Assembly (NCBI GenBank): GCA_039029315.1
Contig: JBCCGK010000067.1
Coordinates: 1-64,000, forward strand
Reading direction: 5' to 3'
Length of the DNA: 64,000 bases
Source of the DNA: JBCCCJ01 sp039029315
Lineage (GTDB): Bacteria; Bacteroidota; Bacteroidia; J057
A model generated the notes under the pieces. That model saw only the letters and a list, made by a program, of their open reading frames with translations. It had not been told where the DNA came from and did no database searches. Positions 26,275-36,083 of the stretch are shown piece after piece. Position 1 is the first letter of the stretch. Every line of letters starts with the position of its first letter. The position numbers were made by a program, and so were the translations under genes.

Positions 26275-26410
26275 TTTCATGAACGGAAAAACTGTATATT
26301 CAATGCAACTTTGGGGCACAAAATAACGAGATGATCATCTGTGCTCAATGACCTATTTGCTTACAGTCATTCCTACGATTTTCCAACAATATCAGTAAAC
26401 ACCTACGAAC

Positions 26411-28123
26411 ATGAAGAAGCTTCGCAGCACAGAATGGTTTGGCAAAACAGACAAGATGGGATTCATCTACAGAAGCTGGATGAAAAACCAGGGAATTCCC
26501 GATCACGAATTTGATGGAAGACCTGTCATTGGAATTTGTAATACCTGGTCAGAACTCACCCCCTGCAATGCTCATTTTCGTGAATTGGCAGAAAGTGTCA
26601 AAAGAGGTGTCCTGGAAGCGGGAGGATTTCCGCTGGAGTTTCCTGTTACCTCCCTGGGCGAAACTCTCATGCGCCCGACAGCCATGCTCTTTCGCAACCT
26701 TGCCAGCATGGATACGGAAGAAACAATCAGAGCCAATCCACTGGATGGGGTGGTTCTTCTCTGCGGTTGCGACAAAACTACCCCTTCTACAGTCATGGGA
26801 GCGGCAAGTGTGAATCTCCCAACCATAGTCGTATCTGGTGGTCCCATGCTCAATGGAAAGTTTCAGGGAGAAGATATCGGCTCAGGAACCAATGTTTGGA
26901 AATTCAGCGAAGATTTGCGGGCAGGTAGAATGAGTCCTCAAGAATTCGCGATGGCGGAAGCCTGTATGTCCCGAAGTCGAGGGCACTGCATGACGATGGG
27001 AACAGCCTCGACCATGGCTTGTATGGTAGAATCATTAGGGATGACTCTTCCGACAGGTGCTGCAATTCCTGCAGCTGACTCCCGTAGAAAAGTACTGGCA
27101 CATATGGTTGGCAGTCGCATCGTAGAGATGGTACATGAGGATCTCAAGCCGAGTGACATTCTGACGAGAAAGGCGTTTGAAAATGCCATCATGATCAATG
27201 CGGCAGTAGGAGGCTCTACGAATTTTGTTCTACACCTTCTAGCCATCGCAAGACGTGTGGGAATAGAGCTGACCCTGGATGACTTTGACAAATTGGGAAG
27301 TAATATCCCTCTTCTCGTCAACCTCATGCCTTCCGGGAAGTATCTGATGGAAGATTTCTACTATGCAGGAGGTCTGCCTGCTGTTATCCGTGAATTATTG
27401 CCCGTCATCCACGGAGATGTTTTGACTGTCAATGGCAAGAGTATTCAGGAAAACAATGCAGATGCCCCCTGCTACAACCGCGAGGTGATCGCCAGCGTAG
27501 AAAAACCAATTATCAAACATGCTGGTATTGCGGTCGTAAGAGGCAATCTGGCTGAAGAAGGAGCCATCATCAAACCATCCGCAGCTTCCCCGGAACTAAT
27601 GCAGCATACGGGAAGGGCCGTCGTATTTGAGAACATTGAGGATTATCATAACAGGATAGATGATCCTGATTTGGATATAGATGAGACCTGCATCATGGTA
27701 CTCAAGAATGTTGGTCCCAAAGGATATCCGGGAATGCCTGAAGTCGGCAACCTCGGTCTTCCCAAAAAAGTCCTGAAAAAAGGAATCAGGGACATGATTC
27801 GTATTTCTGATGGCCGAATGAGCGGGACAGCATATGGGACAGTATTCCTCCACGTAGCTCCCGAGTCTGCAGTAGGCGGGACGCTAGCTCTGGTTCAGGA
27901 AGGAGATATGATTGAAGTAGATGTCGCCAATCGGCGCTTGCATCTGGATGTATCAGAGGAAGAACTGCTCAAGAGAAGAGCTGCCTGGACAGCGCCAGAT
28001 CTTGATGTAAAGCGTGGATATGTAGATCTCTACATCCGCCATGTCAACCAGGCGCATGAAGGAGCTGATTTGGACTTTCTGGTTGGGGCATCTGGATCAG
28101 CTGTTCCCCGAGACAATCATTGA
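26411..28123 (+). CDS. IlvD/Edd family sugar-acid dehydratase (L-arabonate dehydratase-like)
   Basis: A 570-residue iron-sulfur dehydratase. It has GICNTWSELTPCNAHF, CGCDKTTPS and RGHCMTMGTAST, supplying the cluster Cys residues, plus the C-terminal SDGRMSG and HVAPES motifs. The segment YRSWMKNQG and the SELTPCN variant mark the sugar-acid dehydratase branch (arabonate, xylonate, fuconate) rather than IlvD itself, which has DxNPCN-like spacing. It would convert an aldonic acid to the 2-keto-3-deoxy acid. No aldolase, sugar dehydrogenase or regulator adjoins it, so the substrate is open. The 3' end overlaps the convergent DUF5694 gene by seven bases. Confidence 0.88.
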   Translation: MKKLRSTEWFGKTDKMGFIYRSWMKNQGIPDHEFDGRPVIGICNTWSELTPCNAHFRELAESVKRGVLEAGGFPLEFPVTSLGETLMRPTAMLFRNLASMDTEETIRANPLDGVVLLCGCDKTTPSTVMGAASVNLPTIVVSGGPMLNGKFQGEDIGSGTNVWKFSEDLRAGRMSPQEFAMAEACMSRSRGHCMTMGTASTMACMVESLGMTLPTGAAIPAADSRRKVLAHMVGSRIVEMVHEDLKPSDILTRKAFENAIMINAAVGGSTNFVLHLLAIARRVGIELTLDDFDKLGSNIPLLVNLMPSGKYLMEDFYYAGGLPAVIRELLPVIHGDVLTVNGKSIQENNADAPCYNREVIASVEKPIIKHAGIAVVRGNLAEEGAIIKPSAASPELMQHTGRAVVFENIEDYHNRIDDPDLDIDETCIMVLKNVGPKGYPGMPEVGNLGLPKKVLKKGIRDMIRISDGRMSGTAYGTVFLHVAPESAVGGTLALVQEGDMIEVDVANRRLHLDVSEEELLKRRAAWTAPDLDVKRGYVDLYIRHVNQAHEGADLDFLVGASGSAVPRDNH

Positions 28124-28926
28124 ATATCCAGATAGGGAGAAGCACTTACCCATTCGTAGTTCGGATCTGCTTCAAGAAGTTCCTGAAATAATGGCAAATG
28201 TCTGGATGGCAGCAATACGATCACCTTTTGACCAGACTCTGTTGCTACTTGTTGGAGGTTGGCGTATAAGCGAACATGGTATCCATACCAATCGGCAAGC
28301 AAGGTCGCTCCTATGGATTTGCCATCTTCTTTCAACTGGCTCAATCCTTTGAGAAGTACGCTGTGCTCATACTCCAGTACATCTTCTCGGTTCAGATAGC
28401 CAAAATATTCTGCTATGGACCCAAGCGTAGATTGTGCTTGCTTGGCAGATTCGATGCTTTGCTCGTTTTGGATAAAAGTCTTGAGTTCCTCCAATTCTTC
28501 TTCGGATTGAATCATATCCAATCCTCCTGCGAGATTCAAGGCTTCATGATCTTCAATCCCAAACAATCGAGGATGTCCCAATTGCTCAGCGAGGCGGAAT
28601 CCCAATTGCTCTTGCACAGAGCGATTCAGCGGATGAAGTCCTTGTAGATAAGCCTGATATTTTGCGTTGGTACGCTCTTCTCCCATGGAGTGAAAGGGGA
28701 CATGCAACAAAATTTTGTCTGCATCGAAATGCGCCAATTGTTCTGTCAGCGCATTGAGTTCATTTTGGCGATTTTTGTCCATCACATCATGAGGGAGATA
28801 GTGATATCCCACGACGAGCACCTTCACTTTCTCAGGATCATCCGAAGATGGAGGAGTGGCCCAGCTAATATGGGTGATAGAAAAAAACAAAGTGGCGGCT
28901 AGGAAGAGATATGGGATAGACTTCAT
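28117..28926 (-). CDS. DUF5694 family exported protein
   Basis: A 269-residue protein with a signal peptide ending near SWAT. The mature part starts with VKVLVVGYHYLPHD and continues with QNELNALTEQLAHFDADKILLH, the pattern of DUF5694, a family related to TraB/PrgY/GumN-like proteins with a conserved GxxH near the start. Here the His is kept (GYHYLPH). A Gln/Glu-rich helical middle and a final VIVLLPSRHLP segment complete it. The biochemical function is unknown; a hydrolase-like role has been suggested for the superfamily. Confidence 0.72.
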   Translation of the reverse strand: MKSIPYLFLAATLFFSITHISWATPPSSDDPEKVKVLVVGYHYLPHDVMDKNRQNELNALTEQLAHFDADKILLHVPFHSMGEERTNAKYQAYLQGLHPLNRSVQEQLGFRLAEQLGHPRLFGIEDHEALNLAGGLDMIQSEEELEELKTFIQNEQSIESAKQAQSTLGSIAEYFGYLNREDVLEYEHSVLLKGLSQLKEDGKSIGATLLADWYGYHVRLYANLQQVATESGQKVIVLLPSRHLPLFQELLEADPNYEWVSASPYLDIQ

Positions 28927-29066
28927 GGTAGTAGATGGTGAAGTGTTTGCTTTTCTTCAAGACGAAATTTCCACAACATTCGCTGCTTGTTCAGTCTACG
29001 AGTTTCACTCGTAATGCAGCAATTACAATTGGTTACACTTTTCTCTGCATATAAGTTCAACTTTGT

Positions 29067-29243
29067 TTAAAGACAATTGTTACAGAAAAATCCCTCATTT
29101 TGAGCGAAGCAAGAAGAAAAAGGGGTACAACAAGCATCATCTTTCATAAGAATTCCTTTTGCATGGACCTCTTCCCCGGTTGATTTTGTCAGATCAGAGA
29201 GCAGGAGATCCAGGAAAACATTTAACAGTTGTTGTACCCCCAT
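29067..29243 (-). CDS. Possible small Cys-rich peptide
   Basis: In the 371-base gap 28927-29297 a minus-strand frame of 58 residues (ATG at 29243) has a hydrophobic N-terminal half (LLNVFLDLLLSDL) and a C-terminal half with five Cys (DACCTPFSSC and FFCNNCL). It is reminiscent of a leader-core peptide, but there is no ribosome binding site and no modification enzyme nearby. The ends of the frame carry an inverted GGGGTACAACA / TGTTGTACCCC repeat. Probably spurious, listed because of its composition. Confidence 0.2.
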   Translation of the reverse strand: MGVQQLLNVFLDLLLSDLTKSTGEEVHAKGILMKDDACCTPFSSCFAQNEGFFCNNCL

Positions 29244-29297
29244 GCGAAGAATCACATAGATCCAAAGCGTTTATTTATCTACCCGATTATTCGTGGC

Positions 29298-31118
29298 TTA
29301 TTCTTGATGTTTGGTGGACAAGTTTTTTTGATCCAGCAGACTTGCCCGCTCGACGAGTTGAATAAATTCTGCTCTGTATCCATTCGGGTCTGTCCCTTTA
29401 GCTAATTTGGCCAGTTCCATTACGTGATCGTAGCTAGCTGCTCCCTTGTATTGTGAGTCACGTAACAACAACCCAAATTCTGCTACTGCCGCCGAAAACA
29501 AGAAATTATCACTGGTTCTGTCCAAGGAAAGAATCTCCGTTCCTATTGGTTGCTCAATCAGTGTGCTGACATCCCCATCAGGTCGCTTGTATCGAAATTT
29601 CATGTTCATCACTTCTGCCTGAGAGCCATCTACTGGCACCGTCATCTGATACTTGAGATCTCCAGCATCCCGAATTTCTGTCGAGGCACCAAATGGTACA
29701 ACTTCGTACAAAGCGGTAACGGCATGGCCTGATCCTAGTTCTCCAGCATCTTTGGTATCATCGTTGAAGTCTTCGGCTGCCATGATTCGGTTTTCATAGC
29801 CAATGAGTCGATAGCCTTTCACCATACTTGGATTGAATTCTACCTGAATCTTCACATCCTTTGCAATGGTGAAGAGTGTTCCTCCCATCTCATTGACCAA
29901 GACTTTTTTGGCTTCCAGGATGTTGTCGATATAGGCATAGTTGCCATTGCCTTTGTCTGCCAGTTGCTCCATTTTATTGTCCTTGAGGTTGCCCGAACCA
30001 AATCCCAGAACAGAGAGGAAAACACCGTTTTCACGTTTTTCTTCAATCATTCTGACCAATTCACTATCACTACTGGCACCAACATTGAAATCACCATCCG
30101 TAGCGAGAATCACACGGTTGTTTCCCCCAGTGATGAAGTTTTCCTGAGCAATTTTGTACGCAAGGTTGATTCCGGCACCTCCGGCGGTCGATCCTCCGGC
30201 ACTCAGTTGGTTCAATTTCTTGATAATAAGATGCTGATTGCTGGCTGAGGTTGATGGTAAAACAAGACCAGCTGCTCCAGCATAGACCACAATGGCGACC
30301 CGATCCCTTTCCTCTAATTGGTTGACCAGCATACTGAAAGCTGATTTCAATAGCGGGAGTTTGTTAGAAGAATTCATCGACCCAGATACATCCAACAGAA
30401 AGACAAGATTGCTTGGCGGCAGATAGTCACGAGGAATGTCTTCTCCCTGAATGCCAATATGAACCAGATAGTGCTCATCCTGCCAGGGACATTCCGACAC
30501 TTCCGAGTGGATCGCAAATGGATGTTCTCCTTTTGGCTGCCTGTAGTCGTAATCAAAGTAATTGATCATCTCTTCGATTCGAATGGCATCTGGATAGGGC
30601 AGCCGATTGTTGGTGAGGAATCGCCGCATATTCGCATAAGAAGCGACATCGACATCGATGGAGAAGGTGGACAATGGATTCGTTTTGGGAGAGAGAATGG
30701 GATTCTCGACTATTCGATTGTAATCTTCTGTATCAAATCCTTCGTGGGTTCTCCTCTCTTCTTCCAGTTCAGCAATTTCATCCTGCAATCTCTTCAGATC
30801 TTCCTTTGTTGTCTCTCCTTTATTGCCTTGAAGATCTTTCATTTTAGTCTTTGCTTCGGCCTGCAATTGGTGAATTTCCTTTGTTAGTTGCTGATATGAT
30901 TCATCACTTTTCTTTCTTTGATCCTCCACTCTCCTGCGATCCTCTTCTATTCGTGTGAGCTCTGATTGTTCAGAAGTAGTGGGGGCCTGTTGAGGCTCCA
31001 GATATCCCTCAGCAATAACGTTTGAACTCCTTTCTGAGTTTCGAACCTGTTGGCAGGCAGAGAGAATCAAGAATAGGCAAGTTAGCGCTAAGAGTACAGC
31101 TAATTTGAAGTTGGTCAT
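29298..31118 (-). CDS. VWA-domain lipoprotein (YfbK-like)
   Basis: A 606-residue lipoprotein: signal peptide with lipobox LSAC at residues 19-22, a coiled-coil segment rich in Glu/Lys (about 50-125), a YfbK-type N-terminal domain (NPLSTFSIDVDVASYANM near 145) and a von Willebrand factor A domain (about 240-420). The MIDAS is intact: DVSGSMNSS, a conserved Thr in GGSTAGG, and ATDGDFN. A DUF3520-like C-terminal domain ends the protein. Such proteins are metal-dependent adhesion or complex-assembly scaffolds in the outer membrane or periplasm. Confidence 0.9.
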   Translation of the reverse strand: MTNFKLAVLLALTCLFLILSACQQVRNSERSSNVIAEGYLEPQQAPTTSEQSELTRIEEDRRRVEDQRKKSDESYQQLTKEIHQLQAEAKTKMKDLQGNKGETTKEDLKRLQDEIAELEEERRTHEGFDTEDYNRIVENPILSPKTNPLSTFSIDVDVASYANMRRFLTNNRLPYPDAIRIEEMINYFDYDYRQPKGEHPFAIHSEVSECPWQDEHYLVHIGIQGEDIPRDYLPPSNLVFLLDVSGSMNSSNKLPLLKSAFSMLVNQLEERDRVAIVVYAGAAGLVLPSTSASNQHLIIKKLNQLSAGGSTAGGAGINLAYKIAQENFITGGNNRVILATDGDFNVGASSDSELVRMIEEKRENGVFLSVLGFGSGNLKDNKMEQLADKGNGNYAYIDNILEAKKVLVNEMGGTLFTIAKDVKIQVEFNPSMVKGYRLIGYENRIMAAEDFNDDTKDAGELGSGHAVTALYEVVPFGASTEIRDAGDLKYQMTVPVDGSQAEVMNMKFRYKRPDGDVSTLIEQPIGTEILSLDRTSDNFLFSAAVAEFGLLLRDSQYKGAASYDHVMELAKLAKGTDPNGYRAEFIQLVERASLLDQKNLSTKHQE

Positions 31119-31211
31119 GAGATTGGGGTTATTTTGACTAAAGTTTTAGTTTGTTTCTGTGACAAGGAGTGTTGCCGGACTCAAATTCCACAAAAAGTTT
31201 CAGAAAATCTG

Positions 31212-31257
31212 GCAAAAAAGATTGTCCGCTGACAGGTGGAAACTATCAGCGGACAAT
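31212..31257 (-). terminator. Intrinsic terminator of the zinc protease gene
   Basis: A perfect 12-bp stem (31221-31232 with 31246-31257) followed on the minus strand by CTTTTTTG. It lies 50 bases after the protease stop and before the VWA gene, which therefore needs its own promoter. Confidence 0.85.
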
Positions 31258-31306
31258 GATTGAGTATTTGCGCAGGAGGAATGTATTACTTTCTTAAGAG
31301 ACTGTT

Positions 31307-33751
31307 TTATTCATTCATATATCCACCACACCCAATCGGCGATCCATCCGGCAGCCTGGGGGAAGGGGGAGGGGCCCACTCAGCAGGATCGTCCAGAAAC
31401 TGGTCTATCTGAAAGATCGCAAATGTCATATGCGCCTTGGTATAGGTGTCTCCTCCTTTGGCGAGTCGTGAGCGAAGATCATCTTTCAGCTCCATAACCT
31501 TCATCATCGCAATGGCCCTCGCTTGGGAGGATGCCCGCTTGTCCACTCCCAATTGCATCAAGTGATGCAAGGCCAGCTTGGCCACAGCTCGTTGGATTTC
31601 TCGTTTGTAATCATTGGAGCTACTGTAGGCTCCCCATGTCTGATCCAATAAATCTTCCAGGAGTTCATCCAATCCTGGCATGGCAGATTCTCTAGCATGA
31701 AATTCCACCAATCTGGAGGCTCTGGCTGGATGAAGGAGATATCTCAGGGTATGGGTAGCTGCGGCCTCTGCTGCTGCAATCGGATCAAGGGTAAAATCTG
31801 TCTGTATTTTGAAATTTTCGCGACCTCTTCGATATCCCAGCGGTCTGGGTGGGATGAGTTCCAGAATCCGGTCGGAGAGTGCGAGCACATCCGGCTCCAG
31901 AGTCCTAAGCATACCCTTGATTGCCGCCTCCTGATCTCGTGCTGCGACCATTTTCACAGCGGTCTGCCCATCTCCTCTTGCTGCATAGGTATAGGCTTGT
32001 CCACCAATCAATTTGGCAACGGCCTCCACCTGATAGCGATGCGCGAAATAGAGGGGGACCAGCACTTCCTCCAATTCAGCCAATGGTCGTCCTTCCGGGA
32101 TATTGTTTTCACTAAATTCACTCAAGGCATGTTTCCGCAATTCCAACAAGCGATTCATCTCCCGGCTTGCATTTTCACCATTGTCCCAGAGGTGTGCCAA
32201 TGGATGTGCGCCTCCCACTGGCCTGGCATCCTGATCTGAGATAAAGTGCAAGCCCATATCGATGGTTTTTTCCAGAATTTCTTCCAATTCTTCGGCTTCA
32301 TCTTTATTGTCAGGAAAATCCTGGTAGCCATAAATGATGGCTCGCTTGTCCCATTCCCCTATACCGACATCGTATGATTCAGAAAAATCTACTTTGTTCA
32401 CTTTTAATTGAAGATATGGGTGAGGATAGTCCATCACAGAAGCTCGATCATTCACACTGGCTGCGAAATTGTGGGCGAGACCTATGGTGTGGCCAACCTC
32501 ATGAGCTGAAAGTTGGCGAAGGCGAGCCAAAGCCATTTGAAGAAGTTCTGGTTTGGGTTCTGTGCCTTTCTCGTAGGCCTGAACCAATCCCTGTGCAATC
32601 AAAAAATCCTGTCTGACCCGTAGTGATCCCAAAGACACATGTCCTTTGATGATCTCTCCCGTACGTGGATCTCTCACCGATGCACCATAGGACCAGCCTC
32701 GGGTCGATCTGTGTACCCATTGGATCAGGTTGTATCGGACGTCCATCGGATCGGCCTCTTCTGGCAAAATCTTGACCTGAAAAGCATCTTTATATCCTGC
32801 TGCTTCAAATGCCTGGTTCCACCAGGAAGCTCCTTCCACCAGAGCAGAACGGATAGGTTCAGGCGCGCCACGATCTACATAATAAATAATAGGCTCTACG
32901 GCTTCACTGACTCTGGCTGTGGGATTCTTTTTTTCCAGCCGATGTCGGTTGATGAATCGCTTGACAAGAGGAGCTTCGATTGGGCTGGCATAGTCTTGAT
33001 AGCTTGTAAAATTATACCCTGAACGCGGATCAAATACTCTCGGGCTATAATTGGCATCTGGAAGTTGAACGAAAGAATGATGCTGTCGAACTGTAATTGC
33101 ATCTGGACTGGGAACAACCTCTCTGACATAACTTCCTTTAGGTTCTCCTGAAAAAGTCAAGATTGACTCAAATTCGGTGTTTTGAGGGAAATTTTTTGTT
33201 CGAGGAAGGTAGATAGCAGATCGTTTGGCATCTAAGCGATAGTTCCCTTGCCTGCTTTGCTGGAGTCGGCCAATGACGTGATGTGCATCTCTCAACAAAA
33301 AATCTGTGATGTCGATCAGGACTTTCTCGTTCTCTTCCAGTTTCACTGTAAATCCTCCTAAAATCGATTGTGCGAAGGCTTGCTCTACAGATATTTTTTC
33401 ATCCTCATTCTCACTCATCGCACGAAAATCATAGTTCATTTGCACCAACATCACTTTTGGACCACTGCGAATGAATTTCACCACTCGATTTTCTCCCAAT
33501 TGCCCTCGATCCAGTCCGATATCATTTGAGCCAATTCCTGCTGCCAAAGAATTGACATATAAGAATTCTTGATCGAATTTGTCTACTTCTACCCAAATTT
33601 TGCCAGAATTGCCATCCCAGTAGAAGGGAAAGTAACCCGCATGAGCAACCATGGATTCAGTGAATTCTTTCATGCTCTGAGCCTGAGAATCCTGGGCCCA
33701 AACCTGCATCAAGCTTACACTCAGAAACAGTAATAGCGTAGTTTTTTTCAT
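31307..33751 (-). CDS. Large secreted zinc metalloprotease (DUF5117/DUF4953 type)
   Basis: An 814-residue secreted protein with signal peptide ending VWAQ. HEVGHTIGLAHNF near residue 415 is a metzincin-like HExxHxxGxxH zinc site, followed by SVMDYP with the Met of the Met-turn. The N-terminal third (about 35-330) is the DUF5117-like beta region, and the C-terminal part is helical. The family is widespread in Bacteroidota and Proteobacteria as predicted zinc-dependent metalloproteases; natural substrates are unknown. The end (SPIGCGGYMNE) is polar, without a type IX secretion domain, so a periplasmic location is likely. Confidence 0.9.
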   Translation of the reverse strand: MKKTTLLLFLSVSLMQVWAQDSQAQSMKEFTESMVAHAGYFPFYWDGNSGKIWVEVDKFDQEFLYVNSLAAGIGSNDIGLDRGQLGENRVVKFIRSGPKVMLVQMNYDFRAMSENEDEKISVEQAFAQSILGGFTVKLEENEKVLIDITDFLLRDAHHVIGRLQQSRQGNYRLDAKRSAIYLPRTKNFPQNTEFESILTFSGEPKGSYVREVVPSPDAITVRQHHSFVQLPDANYSPRVFDPRSGYNFTSYQDYASPIEAPLVKRFINRHRLEKKNPTARVSEAVEPIIYYVDRGAPEPIRSALVEGASWWNQAFEAAGYKDAFQVKILPEEADPMDVRYNLIQWVHRSTRGWSYGASVRDPRTGEIIKGHVSLGSLRVRQDFLIAQGLVQAYEKGTEPKPELLQMALARLRQLSAHEVGHTIGLAHNFAASVNDRASVMDYPHPYLQLKVNKVDFSESYDVGIGEWDKRAIIYGYQDFPDNKDEAEELEEILEKTIDMGLHFISDQDARPVGGAHPLAHLWDNGENASREMNRLLELRKHALSEFSENNIPEGRPLAELEEVLVPLYFAHRYQVEAVAKLIGGQAYTYAARGDGQTAVKMVAARDQEAAIKGMLRTLEPDVLALSDRILELIPPRPLGYRRGRENFKIQTDFTLDPIAAAEAAATHTLRYLLHPARASRLVEFHARESAMPGLDELLEDLLDQTWGAYSSSNDYKREIQRAVAKLALHHLMQLGVDKRASSQARAIAMMKVMELKDDLRSRLAKGGDTYTKAHMTFAIFQIDQFLDDPAEWAPPPSPRLPDGSPIGCGGYMNE

Positions 33752-33781
33752 TATGGTGTTGGTTTCAAATTACGTTCTTTC

Positions 33782-34336
33782 CTACAATTCCCGGATCACC
33801 CTGCAAGGATTTCCCGCCGCAAATACATTGGCGGGAATATCTTTGGTTACCACTGCCCCGGCTCCGATTGTACTGTTGTCTCCAATCTTGACGTTTGGAC
33901 AGACAATCGCTCCACCTCCCATCCATACGTTTTTTCCGATTCGGATAGGTGCGGCCAATTCCGGGCCTTTGATTCTTTCTTCTGCGGCCAGGGGATGATA
34001 GGCTGTGTAAATCTGGACATTGGGGCCAAACATCGTATTGTCTCCAATATGAACAGTGTTAGAGTCAAGAATGATGCAGTTGAAATTCATGAAGACATTT
34101 TCCCCCAAAAAAACATGTACGCCGTAATCCACATGAAAGGGAGGCTGGATATCTACCTTTGTCCCAACTTGACCTAATAATTCCGACAGGATGGCATATC
34201 GCTGTTCTTGTTCCTCCTCCTGCAGTTGATTGTATTGATAGTATAGTTTTCTGGCTTTGATCCGCATGGCGAGTAATTGAGGATCACTGGCATCATAGAG
34301 TTCATCAGCCAACATTTTTTCCAGTTCAGTCTTCAT
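33782..34336 (-). CDS. Maltose/galactoside O-acetyltransferase family protein
   Basis: A 184-residue acetyl-CoA-dependent transferase. The N-terminal Mac domain (KMLADELYDASDPQL) is followed by a left-handed beta helix of hexapeptide repeats (NFNCIILDSNTVHIGDN, VWMGGGAIVCPNVKIGDN, IGAGAVVTKDI). The conserved His lies in YTAYHPL. Such trimeric enzymes acetylate sugars (Maa, LacA, NodL). It sits between the protease and the OmpA protein on the same strand with 24-30 base gaps, hence likely co-transcribed. Confidence 0.93.
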   Translation of the reverse strand: MKTELEKMLADELYDASDPQLLAMRIKARKLYYQYNQLQEEEQEQRYAILSELLGQVGTKVDIQPPFHVDYGVHVFLGENVFMNFNCIILDSNTVHIGDNTMFGPNVQIYTAYHPLAAEERIKGPELAAPIRIGKNVWMGGGAIVCPNVKIGDNSTIGAGAVVTKDIPANVFAAGNPCRVIREL

Positions 34337-34360
34337 GAAAGGGGACAGTTGAAGGTATAA

Positions 34361-35941
34361 TTATTTGATTACATGGAATTCTACCCGCCGATTGAGTGCA
34401 AGGCCTTCATCGGTGCGATCCAGGGTGGATGGGATGGTGTTTCCATATCCAATATAAGACAGTCTTGCAGGTGAGATGCCTTCTGAAATCAAGTAGGCCC
34501 GAACCATTCTGGCCCGGTAAGTTGACAGATCCATATTGTCATTGTCTGACCCAACGATATCGGCATGCCCACGAAGGGTCAGGTGGATGTGAGGGTTGGT
34601 TCTGAGTATTTCAAGTATCAAGGCCAGTTCTTCTTTGGATTCCTCTTTTACTTGAACCTCTCCTGAATTGAAGTAGACAGTGGCCAGCTTGGTATCTGGT
34701 CGGTTGGTCTTCATTTCAAGTGGAGCAGGAGGGGCTTTTGATTCTCCCGGAGTCAGAAAAAGATTTTTTTCCAGCAATTGAAATTCTCCGCCTTTTGTCA
34801 GGTCGATGGTTTCGGCGGCCATTTGATATCCTTCTGCTTCTGCAGTCACTTGATAGATGAATCCATAGGGAAGTGTCACTTTGTAGACTCCTTCTTCAGC
34901 ATTAGATCTGGCGATTCCTGCCTCTATTCTTCCGGGAAGAATCTGATATCGGACCTGGGCTACCAGTGGTTCCCCTGTTACACGATCCATGATTTTGCCG
35001 GAGACCAGGGTCACAGGATCAGGTCGCTGTTCTTCTTTCAGTCGGATTCGGATTATATCGCTTCCACCAAGAGATTCTTCTTCTGAGACCATGTAGGCAT
35101 ATTCTCCCTCAGCATCTACTGTATAATAGGCGTCAAAACTCTTGGTATTGATGGGTGATCCCAAATTAACTGGTTCAGACCATTTTTTCCAGCTATCATC
35201 CAGCCTTTGTGTTTTGTAAATATCATAATTTCCTTGTCCACCAGGCCGATCACTGGCAAAGTAGAGGGTCTTGCTATCTGAAGCGAGAAAAGGAGCGGCT
35301 TCACTATAGCCTGTATTCAGGTCTGCGCCAAGGCCTTCCGGTTTGGTCCAACTCCCATCTTCAGTCAAAAAACTCACATACAGATCATTTTTTTCATCCA
35401 TCAATTCCTCCCCAAAATACAAGATCAACACCTTCCCATTTCCTGCCAATGTTCCTCCCATGAACATGCCTCTTGCCATTTCCTTCAATTGCTTGATCTC
35501 CATTTTTTGAGGTTTGGACCATCCTTCTGCTCCTTTTTGCCGCAAAGAAAAAGCAACTCCTTCATATTCTCCATTCTCGGTAGCCCCTCTGACAAGAATG
35601 GTGTTTCCATCTGGACTGATTGTCCCAATCCCGTTGATGGTCTGGGCATTAAAGTCTTTGCCCATATGCACAGCTTTGGCCCAGCTGTTTGTCTGTTCAT
35701 TATAGTCGGAGTACCAGATCTCTTGCGATTCCTCCGGATGGTAATAATTGTCTGGATGATACTTTCTGGCGAAATAAAGGCGCGATCCATCCGGCGTAAT
35801 AACTGGTAGCAATTCCTCATATGACGAATTGACTTGCGAACCAAGATTTTCAGGAGCAATGGCAGGCTGTCCCAATCCCATCCCTGGAAAAAACAGGATG
35901 AGTAACAGCGGAAAACAGAAATAAAGTACTTGCCTTTTCAT
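34361..35941 (-). CDS. OmpA-family protein with PD40 beta-propeller
   Basis: A 526-residue exported protein. A signal peptide ends near GLGQ; PD40/WD40-like propeller blades occupy about residues 35-300 (repeated TPDGSRLYFARKY, SPDGNTILV, SDSKTLYFASDRPGG). A carboxypeptidase-regulatory-like domain follows (about 310-390), then a C-terminal OmpA domain (about 415-526) with the peptidoglycan-binding signature LTLRGHADIVGSDNDNMDLS and RARMVRAYL. This order is typical of Bacteroidota, where such proteins anchor the envelope and are sometimes associated with type IX secretion (PorE-like). Role here not further determined. Confidence 0.92.
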   Translation of the reverse strand: MKRQVLYFCFPLLLILFFPGMGLGQPAIAPENLGSQVNSSYEELLPVITPDGSRLYFARKYHPDNYYHPEESQEIWYSDYNEQTNSWAKAVHMGKDFNAQTINGIGTISPDGNTILVRGATENGEYEGVAFSLRQKGAEGWSKPQKMEIKQLKEMARGMFMGGTLAGNGKVLILYFGEELMDEKNDLYVSFLTEDGSWTKPEGLGADLNTGYSEAAPFLASDSKTLYFASDRPGGQGNYDIYKTQRLDDSWKKWSEPVNLGSPINTKSFDAYYTVDAEGEYAYMVSEEESLGGSDIIRIRLKEEQRPDPVTLVSGKIMDRVTGEPLVAQVRYQILPGRIEAGIARSNAEEGVYKVTLPYGFIYQVTAEAEGYQMAAETIDLTKGGEFQLLEKNLFLTPGESKAPPAPLEMKTNRPDTKLATVYFNSGEVQVKEESKEELALILEILRTNPHIHLTLRGHADIVGSDNDNMDLSTYRARMVRAYLISEGISPARLSYIGYGNTIPSTLDRTDEGLALNRRVEFHVIK

Positions 35942-36083
35942 AATTCAGATACAGTTGCAAGGCTTAGTCTGTATTTGGGGAGAAATATACTGATTTCTTT
36001 TCAGCTCTTCACTTTCCAACTAATCAGGCTAAATTGCATTCATTATTTGTACAAGCTTGCACGAGCATATTAGAGTTGTTGTT

